7,111 nucleotides of DNA from Chryseobacterium gleum. Lineage in GTDB: Bacteria; Bacteroidota; Bacteroidia; Flavobacteriales_C; GCA-002722245. The position numbers and the translations under genes are program-made. The stretch lies in contig CAMDPJ010000120.1 of NCBI GenBank assembly GCA_945903925.1, positions 1 to 7,111 of the forward strand, given 5' to 3'. The notes beneath the pieces were generated by a model that saw only the letters and a list, made by a program, of their open reading frames with translations, did not search any database and had not been told where the DNA came from. Below, piece after piece: positions 1 through 6,178 of the stretch. How positions within the stretch are numbered: the stretch's first letter is position 1; every line of letters begins with the position of its first letter.

Positions 1-213
1 ACTCACAATGAAATGATAAGATTCTTGTTGGCTATGCCATTTGAAATCACGGGTGCTATTTACCTAGAAGGCGGACCAGAAGCAAGTATGTACATTAACA
101 CACCAAACAAAAAAATAGAAAAGTACGGAAGCTATGTCTCTAGATCTTATGAGAACGATAAGAATGATCACTTTTGGAAAATTCCGAATGTGATTGGGGT
201 GAAGACGAAGTAG
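1..213 (+). CDS. C-terminal end of a phosphodiester glycosidase-like (NAGPA/DUF2233) protein, 5' truncated by window
   Basis: The frame is open from the first base (THNEMIRFLL...) to a TAG stop, so only the last 70 residues of a longer protein are visible; the internal ATG at 13 is unlikely to be the start. The visible part has AIYLEGGPEASMYINT followed about 40 residues later by FWKIPNVIGVKTK at the very end. From memory, phosphodiester glycosidases of the NAGPA/DUF2233 type end with a similar 'LxLDGGxSSxMY' strand and a terminal 'xPNxIGV' strand, which is why I propose this family. Such enzymes cleave sugar phosphodiester bonds and are often exported, but the catalytic core and any signal peptide lie outside the window. 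The last 22 codons are repeated downstream at 1070-1135, so this tail may have been supplied by an integrated element. Other carbohydrate-active or unknown families cannot be excluded. Confidence 0.6.
   Translation, partial: THNEMIRFLLAMPFEITGAIYLEGGPEASMYINTPNKKIEKYGSYVSRSYENDKNDHFWKIPNVIGVKTK
184..213 (+). repeat. 30-bp direct repeat, left copy (3' end of glycosidase-like gene)
   Basis: These 30 bp encode PNVIGVKTK plus the stop and are identical to 1106-1135. Similarity continues upstream with mismatches to about 148 (58 of 66 positions identical by hand alignment of 148-213 with 1070-1135). No similarity is visible after the stop codon. The position at a gene's 3' end is typical of attachment sites for integrating elements, so this may be an attL-like site; that role is inferred. 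Confidence 0.85.
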
Positions 214-292
214 TTTGCGAACAACATTATTCATTCAACACCCAATGATTACCGTTTTCAATAATCGCAGGTCCAAAAATCTCGAATTAGAG

Positions 293-358
293 CTCAAAAC
301 AATTAGAACAGAGTTTTGTTTGAGAATCACGACAAAACTATCGATATCATTTTTTTTC
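293..358 (+). promoter_or_regulatory. Competing short inverted repeats and T tract upstream of the GNAT-like gene
   Basis: CAAAAC at 295-300, GTTTTG at 313-318 and CAAAAC at 333-338 allow two mutually exclusive hairpins: 295-300 with 313-318, or GTTTTGT 313-319 with ACAAAAC 332-338. A run of eight or more T (350-358) follows before the GTG start at 372. The layout recalls an attenuator or leader, but the stems are only 6-7 bp and AT-rich, and the T tract is not adjacent to a stem. The rest of 214-371 holds no ORF or promoter that I can support. Confidence 0.2.
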
Positions 359-371
359 CTAAATTAGTTAC

Positions 372-902
372 GTGAAAAAAGACAAAAAAATAGGATTAGA
401 TTTCATCATAGATAAGCTTACCAACTCTGTTGAAAATCTTATAACTGGAGATAGTTTTGCAACAGAAGTATCAATACTCACTAGTTCAGAAATCAAATTG
501 GTTAGTAAAACAAACGGCTGGATTTTTAATTGGAAAGACGAATACAAACATCCTGAAAGAGACATTTACAAATTAACTATAGTAAATAATCCAACCATTA
601 TACAAGGATTAATAAGCATAGAAATAAAGAAAGACCACGTTTACTTGCATTTGATTGAAAGTGCCCCATACAACAAAGGAAAATCAAAAGTCTATGCAGG
701 AGTACCAGGAAATTTAGTTGCTTTCGCATGCAAGCTTTCATTTCAAAGAGGACATGAAGGCAATATTTCTTTCTTATCTAAAACCCAGCTTATTGAACAT
801 TACATAAAAACATTGGGTGCAATTCATTTTGGCGGACGAGTCATGATTATCGAGACCAATGCAGCTCTTAAACTTATAGATAAATACTTCAAAAATAAGT
901 AA
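372..902 (+). CDS. GNAT-like protein of unknown function, first gene of a two-gene module
   Basis: This gene encodes 176 residues. The start is GTG, because an in-frame TAA lies at 360-362 and no ATG falls between it and the conserved-looking N-terminus; there is no clear Shine-Dalgarno. The N-terminal half is mixed alpha/beta. The C-terminal half (about residues 100-174) reads as a GNAT-type acetyl-CoA fold: NKGKSKVYAGVPGNLVAFAC resembles the acetyl-CoA loop and helix, then QRGHEGNISF gives a strand, KTQLIEHYIKTLGA a helix, and HFGGRVMIIE a final strand. The usual Q/RxxGxG/A motif is not canonical. I recall similar proteins as 'hypothetical protein' in Bacteroidota. No membrane segment or signal peptide is seen. 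It lies two bases before a 53-aa gene. This layout and its location in a possible mobile cassette suggest a toxin-antitoxin or accessory system, but the activity is inferred only. Confidence 0.8.
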   Translation: MKKDKKIGLDFIIDKLTNSVENLITGDSFATEVSILTSSEIKLVSKTNGWIFNWKDEYKHPERDIYKLTIVNNPTIIQGLISIEIKKDHVYLHLIESAPYNKGKSKVYAGVPGNLVAFACKLSFQRGHEGNISFLSKTQLIEHYIKTLGAIHFGGRVMIIETNAALKLIDKYFKNK

Positions 903-904
903 CC

Positions 905-1066
905 ATGAAAGCTAAAAAACTTGAATTAGAAGTTGACGTTGTTGGAGGACTTGGTTCTTTAACTAGAGCAGAAGAAAAAGCATTAAGTGATTTTTTTAAA
1001 AAGCGTAAAAAATCAGCTATAATTTCAAAATCAAAGAAGACGAAGAAAGGAAAAATTGCAGCTTAA
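905..1066 (+). CDS. 53-aa lysine-rich small protein, partner of the GNAT-like gene
   Basis: ATG lies two bases after the preceding stop, and the frame ends with TAA at 1064-1066. The protein begins MKAKKLELEVDVVGGLGSLT, a predicted strand and turn. Residues 20-36 (TRAEEKALSDFFKKRKK) form an amphipathic helix, and the tail from about residue 37 is rich in Lys and Ser and probably disordered. I recall small Bacteroidota proteins with a similar 'GxLTxEEExAxSxFF' core, but know no function. Spacing implies co-transcription and probably translational coupling with the GNAT-like gene. It could be a neutralising partner, a nucleic-acid-binding peptide (net positive) or a regulator. It is not a recognisable ribbon-helix-helix antitoxin, the type usually paired with GNAT toxins. 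Its stop is three bases before the duplicated gene tail. Confidence 0.75.
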   Translation: MKAKKLELEVDVVGGLGSLTRAEEKALSDFFKKRKKSAIISKSKKTKKGKIAA

Positions 1067-1069
1067 GAA

Positions 1070-1135
1070 TACGCCAACAATAACAACGATCATTTTTGGA
1101 AAATACCGAATGTGATTGGGGTGAAGACGAAGTAG
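1070..1135 (+). pseudogene. Orphan tail of a glycosidase-like gene (displaced 3' end)
   Basis: Reading in the frame of the preceding small gene, after its stop, gives YANNNNDHFWKIPNVIGVKT followed by K and TAG. This matches YENDKNDHFWKIPNVIGVKT, K and stop at the end of the first gene. There is no start codon and no rest of the gene, so it is a remnant. Several differences between the copies are synonymous (TAT/TAC, AAT/AAC, CAC/CAT, ATT/ATA), implying that the copies diverged while both were under protein-level selection. That points to a homologous gene from another strain or paralog rather than a fresh local duplication. Confidence 0.8.
1106..1135 (+). repeat. 30-bp direct repeat, right copy
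   Basis: Identical to 184-213 over 30 bp, encoding PNVIGVKTK and the stop. Under the integration model this is the attR-like site carrying the host gene's original tail. Sequences after the stop differ from those after the left copy. Confidence 0.85.
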
Positions 1136-1137
1136 AA

Positions 1138-1165
1138 TTAAATAATACTACCCCCCGTTATTTAA
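1138..1165. repeat. AT-only inverted repeat with C-rich loop before the lipoprotein gene
   Basis: TTAAATAA at 1138-1145 and TTATTTAA at 1158-1165 are perfect 8-bp inverted arms around a 12-base loop containing six C. It lies between the orphan tail and the ATG at 1185. A pure A/T stem is weak. It could be a leftover of the old gene's terminator region, an operator or chance; no T tract follows on the plus strand. Confidence 0.3.
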
Positions 1166-1184
1166 AAAGAAATACTAAAAAAAA

Positions 1185-1748
1185 ATGATTCGAACCACAA
1201 TAACCATTACATCACTGTTATTTGCACTTTTCAGCTGTTCCGAAAAAGGCAGCAGAGTTACTATTCAAGATACCTTTGAAAATGGGCAAGCCAAGACAAC
1301 TATTTATAAAACTATTGACGACAAAAACTCATACTATAAAATTACTTACGATAGTCTGGGTCGAATAAAGGAAATCATACCTTATAGTGATGGCAAGATC
1401 AATGGAACACAGATTTACTTTAGAGATAATTTAGAAGTGGTGGGATTGCTTGCACATAAGGGCGACAAAAGACACGGCTTTACTTATGAATTTCACAAAG
1501 GTTTACAAACCGCATTTAAAGGAGAAGCTATTGATGGGGAATTTAATGGACTTTCAACATGGTTCCATAAAAACGGCAAAGTCGAAGAAACAGGAATTAG
1601 AACAAATGGGCAAAAGGAAGGCGAATGGACAGAGTATTACGAAAACGAACAAATAAAAAGCAAAGGAACTTATGTGAATGGCATTAAGCAAAACGACTGG
1701 AAATTTTGGAATATTGATGGCACAATAGATACAACAAAACATGACTAA
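1185..1748 (+). CDS. Lipoprotein with MORN/YwqK-type repeats
   Basis: This gene encodes 187 residues. The N-terminus MIRTTITITSLLFALFSCSE is a type II signal peptide with a lipobox ending at Cys18, so the protein should be lipidated and envelope-bound. From about residue 65 onward come degenerate MORN-variant repeats of the GxxxGxxxxYxxNG kind: DGKINGTQIYF, GDKRHGFTYEFHKG, GEFNGLSTWFHKNGK, GQKEGEWTEYYENEQ and NGIKQNDWKFWNIDG. Proteins of this class are often auto-annotated as 'toxin-antitoxin system YwqK family antitoxin', after the Bacillus YwqK immunity protein. No deaminase toxin is adjacent and the protein is a lipoprotein, so I read it as a beta-hairpin-repeat surface protein of unknown role. 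The ATG follows an A-rich stretch, common for Bacteroidota starts. Confidence 0.85.
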   Translation: MIRTTITITSLLFALFSCSEKGSRVTIQDTFENGQAKTTIYKTIDDKNSYYKITYDSLGRIKEIIPYSDGKINGTQIYFRDNLEVVGLLAHKGDKRHGFTYEFHKGLQTAFKGEAIDGEFNGLSTWFHKNGKVEETGIRTNGQKEGEWTEYYENEQIKSKGTYVNGIKQNDWKFWNIDGTIDTTKHD

Positions 1749-1922
1749 CGAAAAAAAACAGTAACTAAAATTGATTCACTATTGTGATAATTAATATACT
1801 CACCCATTATCTGTAATCAAAATCTTCTTCGGTTATATTCTTTAATTCCAATCCCCCCTGTTAATAATTCCTTCTCCCCTATTCACACATAATTACTAAT
1901 TTTACTTTCTCAAATTTTCACC
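1749..1922 (+). other. Intergenic region that should carry the promoter of the helicase-DUF4290-murA operon
   Basis: These 174 bases have no ORF on either strand that I can support. The stretch is AT-rich with C tracts (six C at 1853-1858, four C at 1876-1879). I looked for the Bacteroidota promoter pattern (TTTG near -33 and TAnnTTTG near -7) and found only poor matches, for example around the TAATTTTA near 1897-1904. A promoter is expected from the gene layout, but the exact site cannot be given. No convincing terminator for the lipoprotein gene was seen. Confidence 0.4.
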
Positions 1923-4172
1923 TTGCAAGAATATATTTCACAACTCAATCCTGAACAGGCTGATGCGGTGCTAGGAAGCGAAGGACCATCAATGGTTTTG
2001 GCTGGCGCTGGATCGGGAAAAACACGCGTACTCACCTATCGCATTGCGCATTTAATTGCCAATGGGGTTAGTCCGTTCAATATTTTAGCCCTCACCTTTA
2101 CCAACAAAGCGGCAAAGGAAATGCGCGAAAGAATTGAAAAAATTGTGGGTTCGAATGCCCGCAACATTTGGATGGGAACCTTCCACTCTGTGTTCTCAAG
2201 AATTCTGCGAAAAGAGCACGAGAAATTAAATTACCCTTCGAACTTCACGATTTACGATACGGCCGATACCAAGAGTTTAATTAAAACCATCATTAAGGAG
2301 TTAGAATTAGACGATAAAATTTACAAGCCAAGTGTGGTTTTACACAGAATTTCATCTGCTAAAAACAACTTGATTTCTGCCGACAAATATTTCAACGACG
2401 AGCAAATTCGCCAAGAAGACAAGATGACGGCAAAGCCACGCTTGGCTGAAGTTTACAAAGCTTATCAAAACAGAATGATGAAAGCATCGGCGATGGATTT
2501 CGATGATTTATTATTCAAAACAAATGTGCTTTTAAGAGATCATCCAGATGTGTTGCTGAAATACCAACATATGTTTAAATATATTTTGGTGGATGAGTAT
2601 CAAGATACCAACTATTCGCAATACATCATTGTGAAAAAACTCGCCGCAGCCAATAGAAATATTTGCGTGGTGGGAGATGATGCGCAAAGTATCTATTCTT
2701 TCCGTGGAGCCGATATTGGCAACATTTTATCTTTTCAAAAAGATTATCCAGAAGCACAATTGTTTAAGCTGGAGCAAAATTACAGAAGCTCTAAAAACAT
2801 TGTAAATGCAGCGAACAACATTATTGCAAACAACAAAGACCAAATTCAAAAAACGGTTTGGACGAGCAATGGTGAAGGCGAGAAAATAAAGATTGTAAAA
2901 ACATCCACCGACAACGAGGAAGGAAATTTCGTGGCGAAGAATATTTTCAGTCAGAAAATGAATTTACAAGCGCCCAACAACGACTTCGCAATTTTATATA
3001 GAACCAACGCGCAATCGCGTTCAATCGAGGAAGCTTTGCGCAAGCAAAATATTCCTTATAAAATTTACGGCGGACTCTCCTTCTACCAAAGAAAAGAGAT
3101 TAAAGATTTGCTGGCCTATTGTAGATTGGCATTGAATCAAGATGACGAAGAAGCATTAAAAAGAGTGATCAATTTTCCAGGAAGAGGCATTGGTAAAACC
3201 ACTATTGACAATATTATCATCGCCGCAAACAATCACGGGACAAGTTTGTGGAATATCATTAGTTCTCCGAATAAATATCCAGGAATAGGAAGTGCCACCA
3301 TTACCAAATTGGCTGGTTTTGTAGACATGATAAGCAGTTTCAGCAAGCAAGCACCTTTGATTAACGCTTATGAATTGGGACAACAAATAGCATCTGTATC
3401 TGGAATTTCTAAAGAATATTTTTCTGATAAAACGCCAGAAGGAATAAGCAAATACGAAAACATTCAAGAATTGCTAAATGGTTTAAAACAGTTTAGCGCC
3501 TTGGAAGAAGATCATGACGGAGAAGTTCGCCAGACTTTAGAGAAATTCATGAGTGAAATCGCTTTGCTTACCGATCATGATAACGACAGCGAAGAAGACA
3601 AAAACAAAGTCTCGTTAATGACCATTCACGCAGCAAAAGGATTGGAATTCAACCATGTTTACATTGTTGGTTTAGAAGAAAATTTATTCCCTTCTCAAAT
3701 GGCCATGCAATCGCGCACCGAGTTGGAAGAAGAAAGACGATTGTTTTATGTAGCACTTACGCGAGCGAAAAACACCATTCATTTAACCTATGCGCAAAGC
3801 AGGTTTAGATATGGCAATTTAATTTATTCGGAAGCCAGCAGATTTATTGATGAGCTTAACGAGGAGCTCATTGAAAAAGAAGAAAATAAACCAAGAGTAA
3901 GAACCCACGCAGAAACAGAATTCACTCCGCCAAAACCAGTTATCAAAAGCAGTTTCGTAAAGTTGTCGTCTGTAGTACCTTCAGGAGGAAGCAAAGCTAC
4001 TAACAACAGTGATTTGCAAGAAGGAAACGAGGTGGAACACGGTCGGTTTGGCAGAGGCAAAATAATATCTATTGAAGGTAATGATTCGAATAAAAAAGCC
4101 ATGATAGATTTCGAGAAACACGGAAAAAAACAATTATTACTCAAATTTGCTCAACTAAAAGTTATAAATTAG
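1923..4172 (+). CDS. uvrD: UvrD/PcrA-type ATP-dependent 3'-5' DNA helicase
   Basis: This is a superfamily 1A helicase of 749 residues that unwinds DNA in nucleotide excision and mismatch repair and clears stalled polymerases. All motifs are present in order: Q motif LNPEQ (8-12), Walker A AGAGSGKT (27-34), Ia LTFTNKAAKEM (57-67), Ib GTFHS (85-89), Walker B VDEYQDT with D224 and E225, III GDDAQSIYSFRGAD (251-264), IV EQNYRSS (284-290), V MTIHAAKGLEF (566-576) and VI EEERRLFYVALTRAK (602-616). A low-complexity linker (about 630-695) leads to a Tudor-like C-terminal domain, VEHGRFGRGKI (704 on), which in PcrA contacts RNA polymerase. Start: TTG, since an in-frame TAA occurs at 1890-1892 with no ATG after it, and the next ATG (residue 24) would remove the Q motif. 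DUF4290 follows 21 bp later. Whether PcrA or UvrD is the better name is a matter of convention. Confidence 0.97.
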   Translation: MQEYISQLNPEQADAVLGSEGPSMVLAGAGSGKTRVLTYRIAHLIANGVSPFNILALTFTNKAAKEMRERIEKIVGSNARNIWMGTFHSVFSRILRKEHEKLNYPSNFTIYDTADTKSLIKTIIKELELDDKIYKPSVVLHRISSAKNNLISADKYFNDEQIRQEDKMTAKPRLAEVYKAYQNRMMKASAMDFDDLLFKTNVLLRDHPDVLLKYQHMFKYILVDEYQDTNYSQYIIVKKLAAANRNICVVGDDAQSIYSFRGADIGNILSFQKDYPEAQLFKLEQNYRSSKNIVNAANNIIANNKDQIQKTVWTSNGEGEKIKIVKTSTDNEEGNFVAKNIFSQKMNLQAPNNDFAILYRTNAQSRSIEEALRKQNIPYKIYGGLSFYQRKEIKDLLAYCRLALNQDDEEALKRVINFPGRGIGKTTIDNIIIAANNHGTSLWNIISSPNKYPGIGSATITKLAGFVDMISSFSKQAPLINAYELGQQIASVSGISKEYFSDKTPEGISKYENIQELLNGLKQFSALEEDHDGEVRQTLEKFMSEIALLTDHDNDSEEDKNKVSLMTIHAAKGLEFNHVYIVGLEENLFPSQMAMQSRTELEEERRLFYVALTRAKNTIHLTYAQSRFRYGNLIYSEASRFIDELNEELIEKEENKPRVRTHAETEFTPPKPVIKSSFVKLSSVVPSGGSKATNNSDLQEGNEVEHGRFGRGKIISIEGNDSNKKAMIDFEKHGKKQLLLKFAQLKVIN

Positions 4173-4193
4173 TGGCTCAATCCAACAAAATCC

Positions 4194-4862
4194 ATGGAAT
4201 ACAATACACAAAGAGGGAAAATGATCATTCCTGAATACGGAAGAAATGTTCAAAACATGATTACGTTCGCTATGTCGGTGCACGAAAGAGAAGTAAGAAA
4301 TCTTGTAGCGCGTTCGATAGTGAAAGTGATGAGTCAGTTGCACCCTAACTCAAAAGAGGTTACCGATTACAAACACAAGTTGTGGGATCAGATGATTATC
4401 ATGTCGGATTTCAAACTAGAAGTTGATTCGCCTTACCCGTTTCCTGATAAAGAAGTTCTTTTTGAGAAACCAAAAAGAATGAACTACCCGAACAAAGTCA
4501 TTAAGAACAAGCACTACGGAGCCGTAATTGAAGGCTTGGTAGAAAAAGCAGTTTTAATTGAAGAACCAAAAGAAAAAGCGGCACTTACCATCACCATCGC
4601 CAACATGATGAAAAAAGCATACATCAGCTGGAATAAAGACTCGGTAAGCGACAGAATTATACTAGAACATTTAAACCAAATATCTACTGGAAGACTTACG
4701 CTACCTAGCGACACAAAGCTTGAGGTAATTGTAACTAACACTGCTCCTGTGAATAAAAACAACCAAGCAAGAGGTGGCCAGCAGAAGAAAAGCAATAACT
4801 TTCACCAAAAGAAAAGCGGTTTCTTTGGTAAGAGTACTAACAACAAAAGAAGGTTTAAATAA
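4194..4862 (+). CDS. DUF4290 domain-containing protein
   Basis: The protein has 222 residues and I recognise it as the DUF4290 family of Bacteroidota, function unknown. The N-terminal and central part (about 1-180) is mostly helical, with MEYNTQRGKMIIPEYGRNVQ at the start, LHPNSKEVTDYKHKLWDQMI (about 49-68) and IANMMKKAYISWNKDSVSDR (about 135-154). The last 40 residues are rich in Lys, Asn, Gln and Gly and look disordered and basic, consistent with binding nucleic acid or a membrane surface. There is no signal peptide, so it is cytoplasmic. It starts 21 bp after the helicase gene, and its TAA overlaps the murA ATG by one base (TAATG). I know DUF4290 genes to precede murA in this phylum, so a link to envelope growth or its regulation is possible but unproven. 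Confidence 0.93.
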   Translation: MEYNTQRGKMIIPEYGRNVQNMITFAMSVHEREVRNLVARSIVKVMSQLHPNSKEVTDYKHKLWDQMIIMSDFKLEVDSPYPFPDKEVLFEKPKRMNYPNKVIKNKHYGAVIEGLVEKAVLIEEPKEKAALTITIANMMKKAYISWNKDSVSDRIILEHLNQISTGRLTLPSDTKLEVIVTNTAPVNKNNQARGGQQKKSNNFHQKKSGFFGKSTNNKRRFK

Positions 4863-6169
4863 TGAGTAAATTCATCATTCAGGGAGGAACAAAATTAAAA
4901 GGAGATATTTATCCTCAAGGCGCTAAAAACGAAGCATTACAAATTCTGTGCGCGGTGCTTCTTACTCCCGAAAAAGTTAGAATTAAAAATATTCCCGATA
5001 TTATTGACGTAAACAAGCTGATTGATTTATTGAAAAGTTTGGGCGTTAAAGTAGATAGAATTAGCGGCGACACATATGATTTTCAAGCCGATGACGTTAA
5101 TCTTGATTATTTAGAATCAGACGAATTCATGCATAAAGGAGCAGCTTTGCGCGGTTCTATTATGATTGTTGGTCCGATGTTAGGCCGTTTTGGTAAAGGC
5201 TACATACCTGCTCCCGGTGGCGATAAAATTGGAAGAAGAAGAGTAGATACGCACTTCGACGGCTTTCAAATGTTGGGTGCAAAATTCGAATACCAAGCAG
5301 CAAGCAAATTTTACAAAGTACACGGTAAAAGCTTAAAAGGCTGCAACATGTTATTGGATGAAGCATCGGTAACAGGTACAGCAAACATATTGATGGCGGC
5401 AGTTTTGGCGAAAGGTAAAACAACCATTTATTACGCAGCTTGCGAACCATACTTGCAACAACTTTGCAAGATGTTGAATAGAATGGGCGCGAAAATTCAA
5501 GGAATTGGCTCAAACTTATTAACTATTGAAGGCGTTACTGCTTTAGGTGGAACAGAGCACACCATTCTTCCAGATATGATTGAGATTGGTAGTTTCATTG
5601 GTTTGGCAGCAATGACCAAATCGGAAATTAGAATTAAAGACGTATCGTATGAAAACTTAGGAATCATACCAAGAACTTTCCAACGATTAGGAATTCAAAT
5701 GGAATTGAAAGGCGATGATTTGATCATTCCTTCTCAAGAAAATTATACAGTAGATTCATTTATCGATGGTTCTATCTTGAGTATTTCTGATGCACCATGG
5801 CCTGGCTTTACTCCCGATTTATTAAGTATCATTTTAGTTACGGCAACGCAAGCGAAAGGTACGGTTTTGGTTCACCAAAAAATGTTCGAGAGCAGATTGT
5901 TCTTTGTAGACAAATTGATTGATATGGGTGCACAAATTATTTTATGTGATCCGCATCGTGCTACTGTAATTGGTTTGAATCGTCAGACTAAATTAAAAGG
6001 AATATCGATGACATCTCCTGACATTCGTGCTGGCGTTTCATTGTTAATTGCAGCCATGTCGGCAGAGGGAGAAAGCACCATTTACAACATCGATCAAATC
6101 GACAGAGGATATCAAAACATCGACACTCGTTTGAACGCTATTGGCGCAAAAATTCAAAGAGTAGGTTAA
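4862..6169 (+). CDS. murA: UDP-N-acetylglucosamine 1-carboxyvinyltransferase with Asp in place of catalytic Cys
   Basis: MurA transfers enolpyruvate from phosphoenolpyruvate to UDP-GlcNAc, the first committed step of peptidoglycan synthesis, in the cytoplasm. At 435 residues it is slightly longer than the 419 of E. coli, with the same two-domain EPSP-synthase-like fold. Conserved residues by alignment to E. coli from memory: K22 and N23 in GAKNEA, R126 (R120), D319 in GFTPD (D305, general base), R345 in FESRL (R331), R389 in DIRAG (R371) and R415 in IDRGY (R397). The loop reads PAPGGDKIGRRRVDTH, so residue 121 is Asp where E. coli has Cys115. Asp is a natural variant known from mycobacteria and chlamydiae that keeps activity but escapes alkylation by fosfomycin. 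The ATG overlaps the DUF4290 stop, suggesting translational coupling. Confidence 0.97.
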   Translation: MSKFIIQGGTKLKGDIYPQGAKNEALQILCAVLLTPEKVRIKNIPDIIDVNKLIDLLKSLGVKVDRISGDTYDFQADDVNLDYLESDEFMHKGAALRGSIMIVGPMLGRFGKGYIPAPGGDKIGRRRVDTHFDGFQMLGAKFEYQAASKFYKVHGKSLKGCNMLLDEASVTGTANILMAAVLAKGKTTIYYAACEPYLQQLCKMLNRMGAKIQGIGSNLLTIEGVTALGGTEHTILPDMIEIGSFIGLAAMTKSEIRIKDVSYENLGIIPRTFQRLGIQMELKGDDLIIPSQENYTVDSFIDGSILSISDAPWPGFTPDLLSIILVTATQAKGTVLVHQKMFESRLFFVDKLIDMGAQIILCDPHRATVIGLNRQTKLKGISMTSPDIRAGVSLLIAAMSAEGESTIYNIDQIDRGYQNIDTRLNAIGAKIQRVG

Positions 6170-6178
6170 TACTATTTC

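Larger units (their letters stand above)
184..1135. mobile_element. Candidate small integrated cassette bounded by duplicated gene tails
   Basis: Two copies of a gene's 3' end enclose a two-gene module; one repeat unit plus the interior is 922 bp. The left copy continues the long open frame of the glycosidase-like gene, while the right copy is an isolated tail starting three bases after the stop of the 53-aa gene. This matches elements that insert in a gene's 3' end and replace its last codons. No integrase or transposase is encoded, and no terminal inverted repeats were seen, so mobilisation would need an enzyme in trans. Alternative explanations are tandem paralogous genes with a replacement between them, or illegitimate recombination with DNA from a relative. 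Confidence 0.35.

Noticed and set aside
339..358. Terminator at TATCGATA plus T tract before the GNAT-like gene
   Set aside because: The palindrome has no room for a loop and is too short for a stable stem.
214..1135. Integron gene cassette with an attC site
   Set aside because: No GTTRRRY core or its inverse at plausible boundaries and no attC-like long imperfect palindrome after the small gene; the duplicated gene tail explains the boundaries better.
1185..1748. True YwqK antitoxin of a toxin-antitoxin pair
   Set aside because: The protein has a clear lipoprotein signal and only generic MORN-type repeats, and no deaminase or other toxin gene is adjacent.
3156..3467. 103-codon minus-strand ORF inside the helicase gene
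   Set aside because: Antisense shadow of a strongly conserved coding region with no recognisable protein features; the same holds for the other minus-strand ORFs at 3824-4144, 4514-4795, 5160-5513 and 6662-7060.
3850..3871. Hairpin ATGAGCT/AGCTCAT inside the helicase gene
   Set aside because: The 7-bp stem lies in conserved coding sequence with no T tract; likely chance from Glu/Leu codons.
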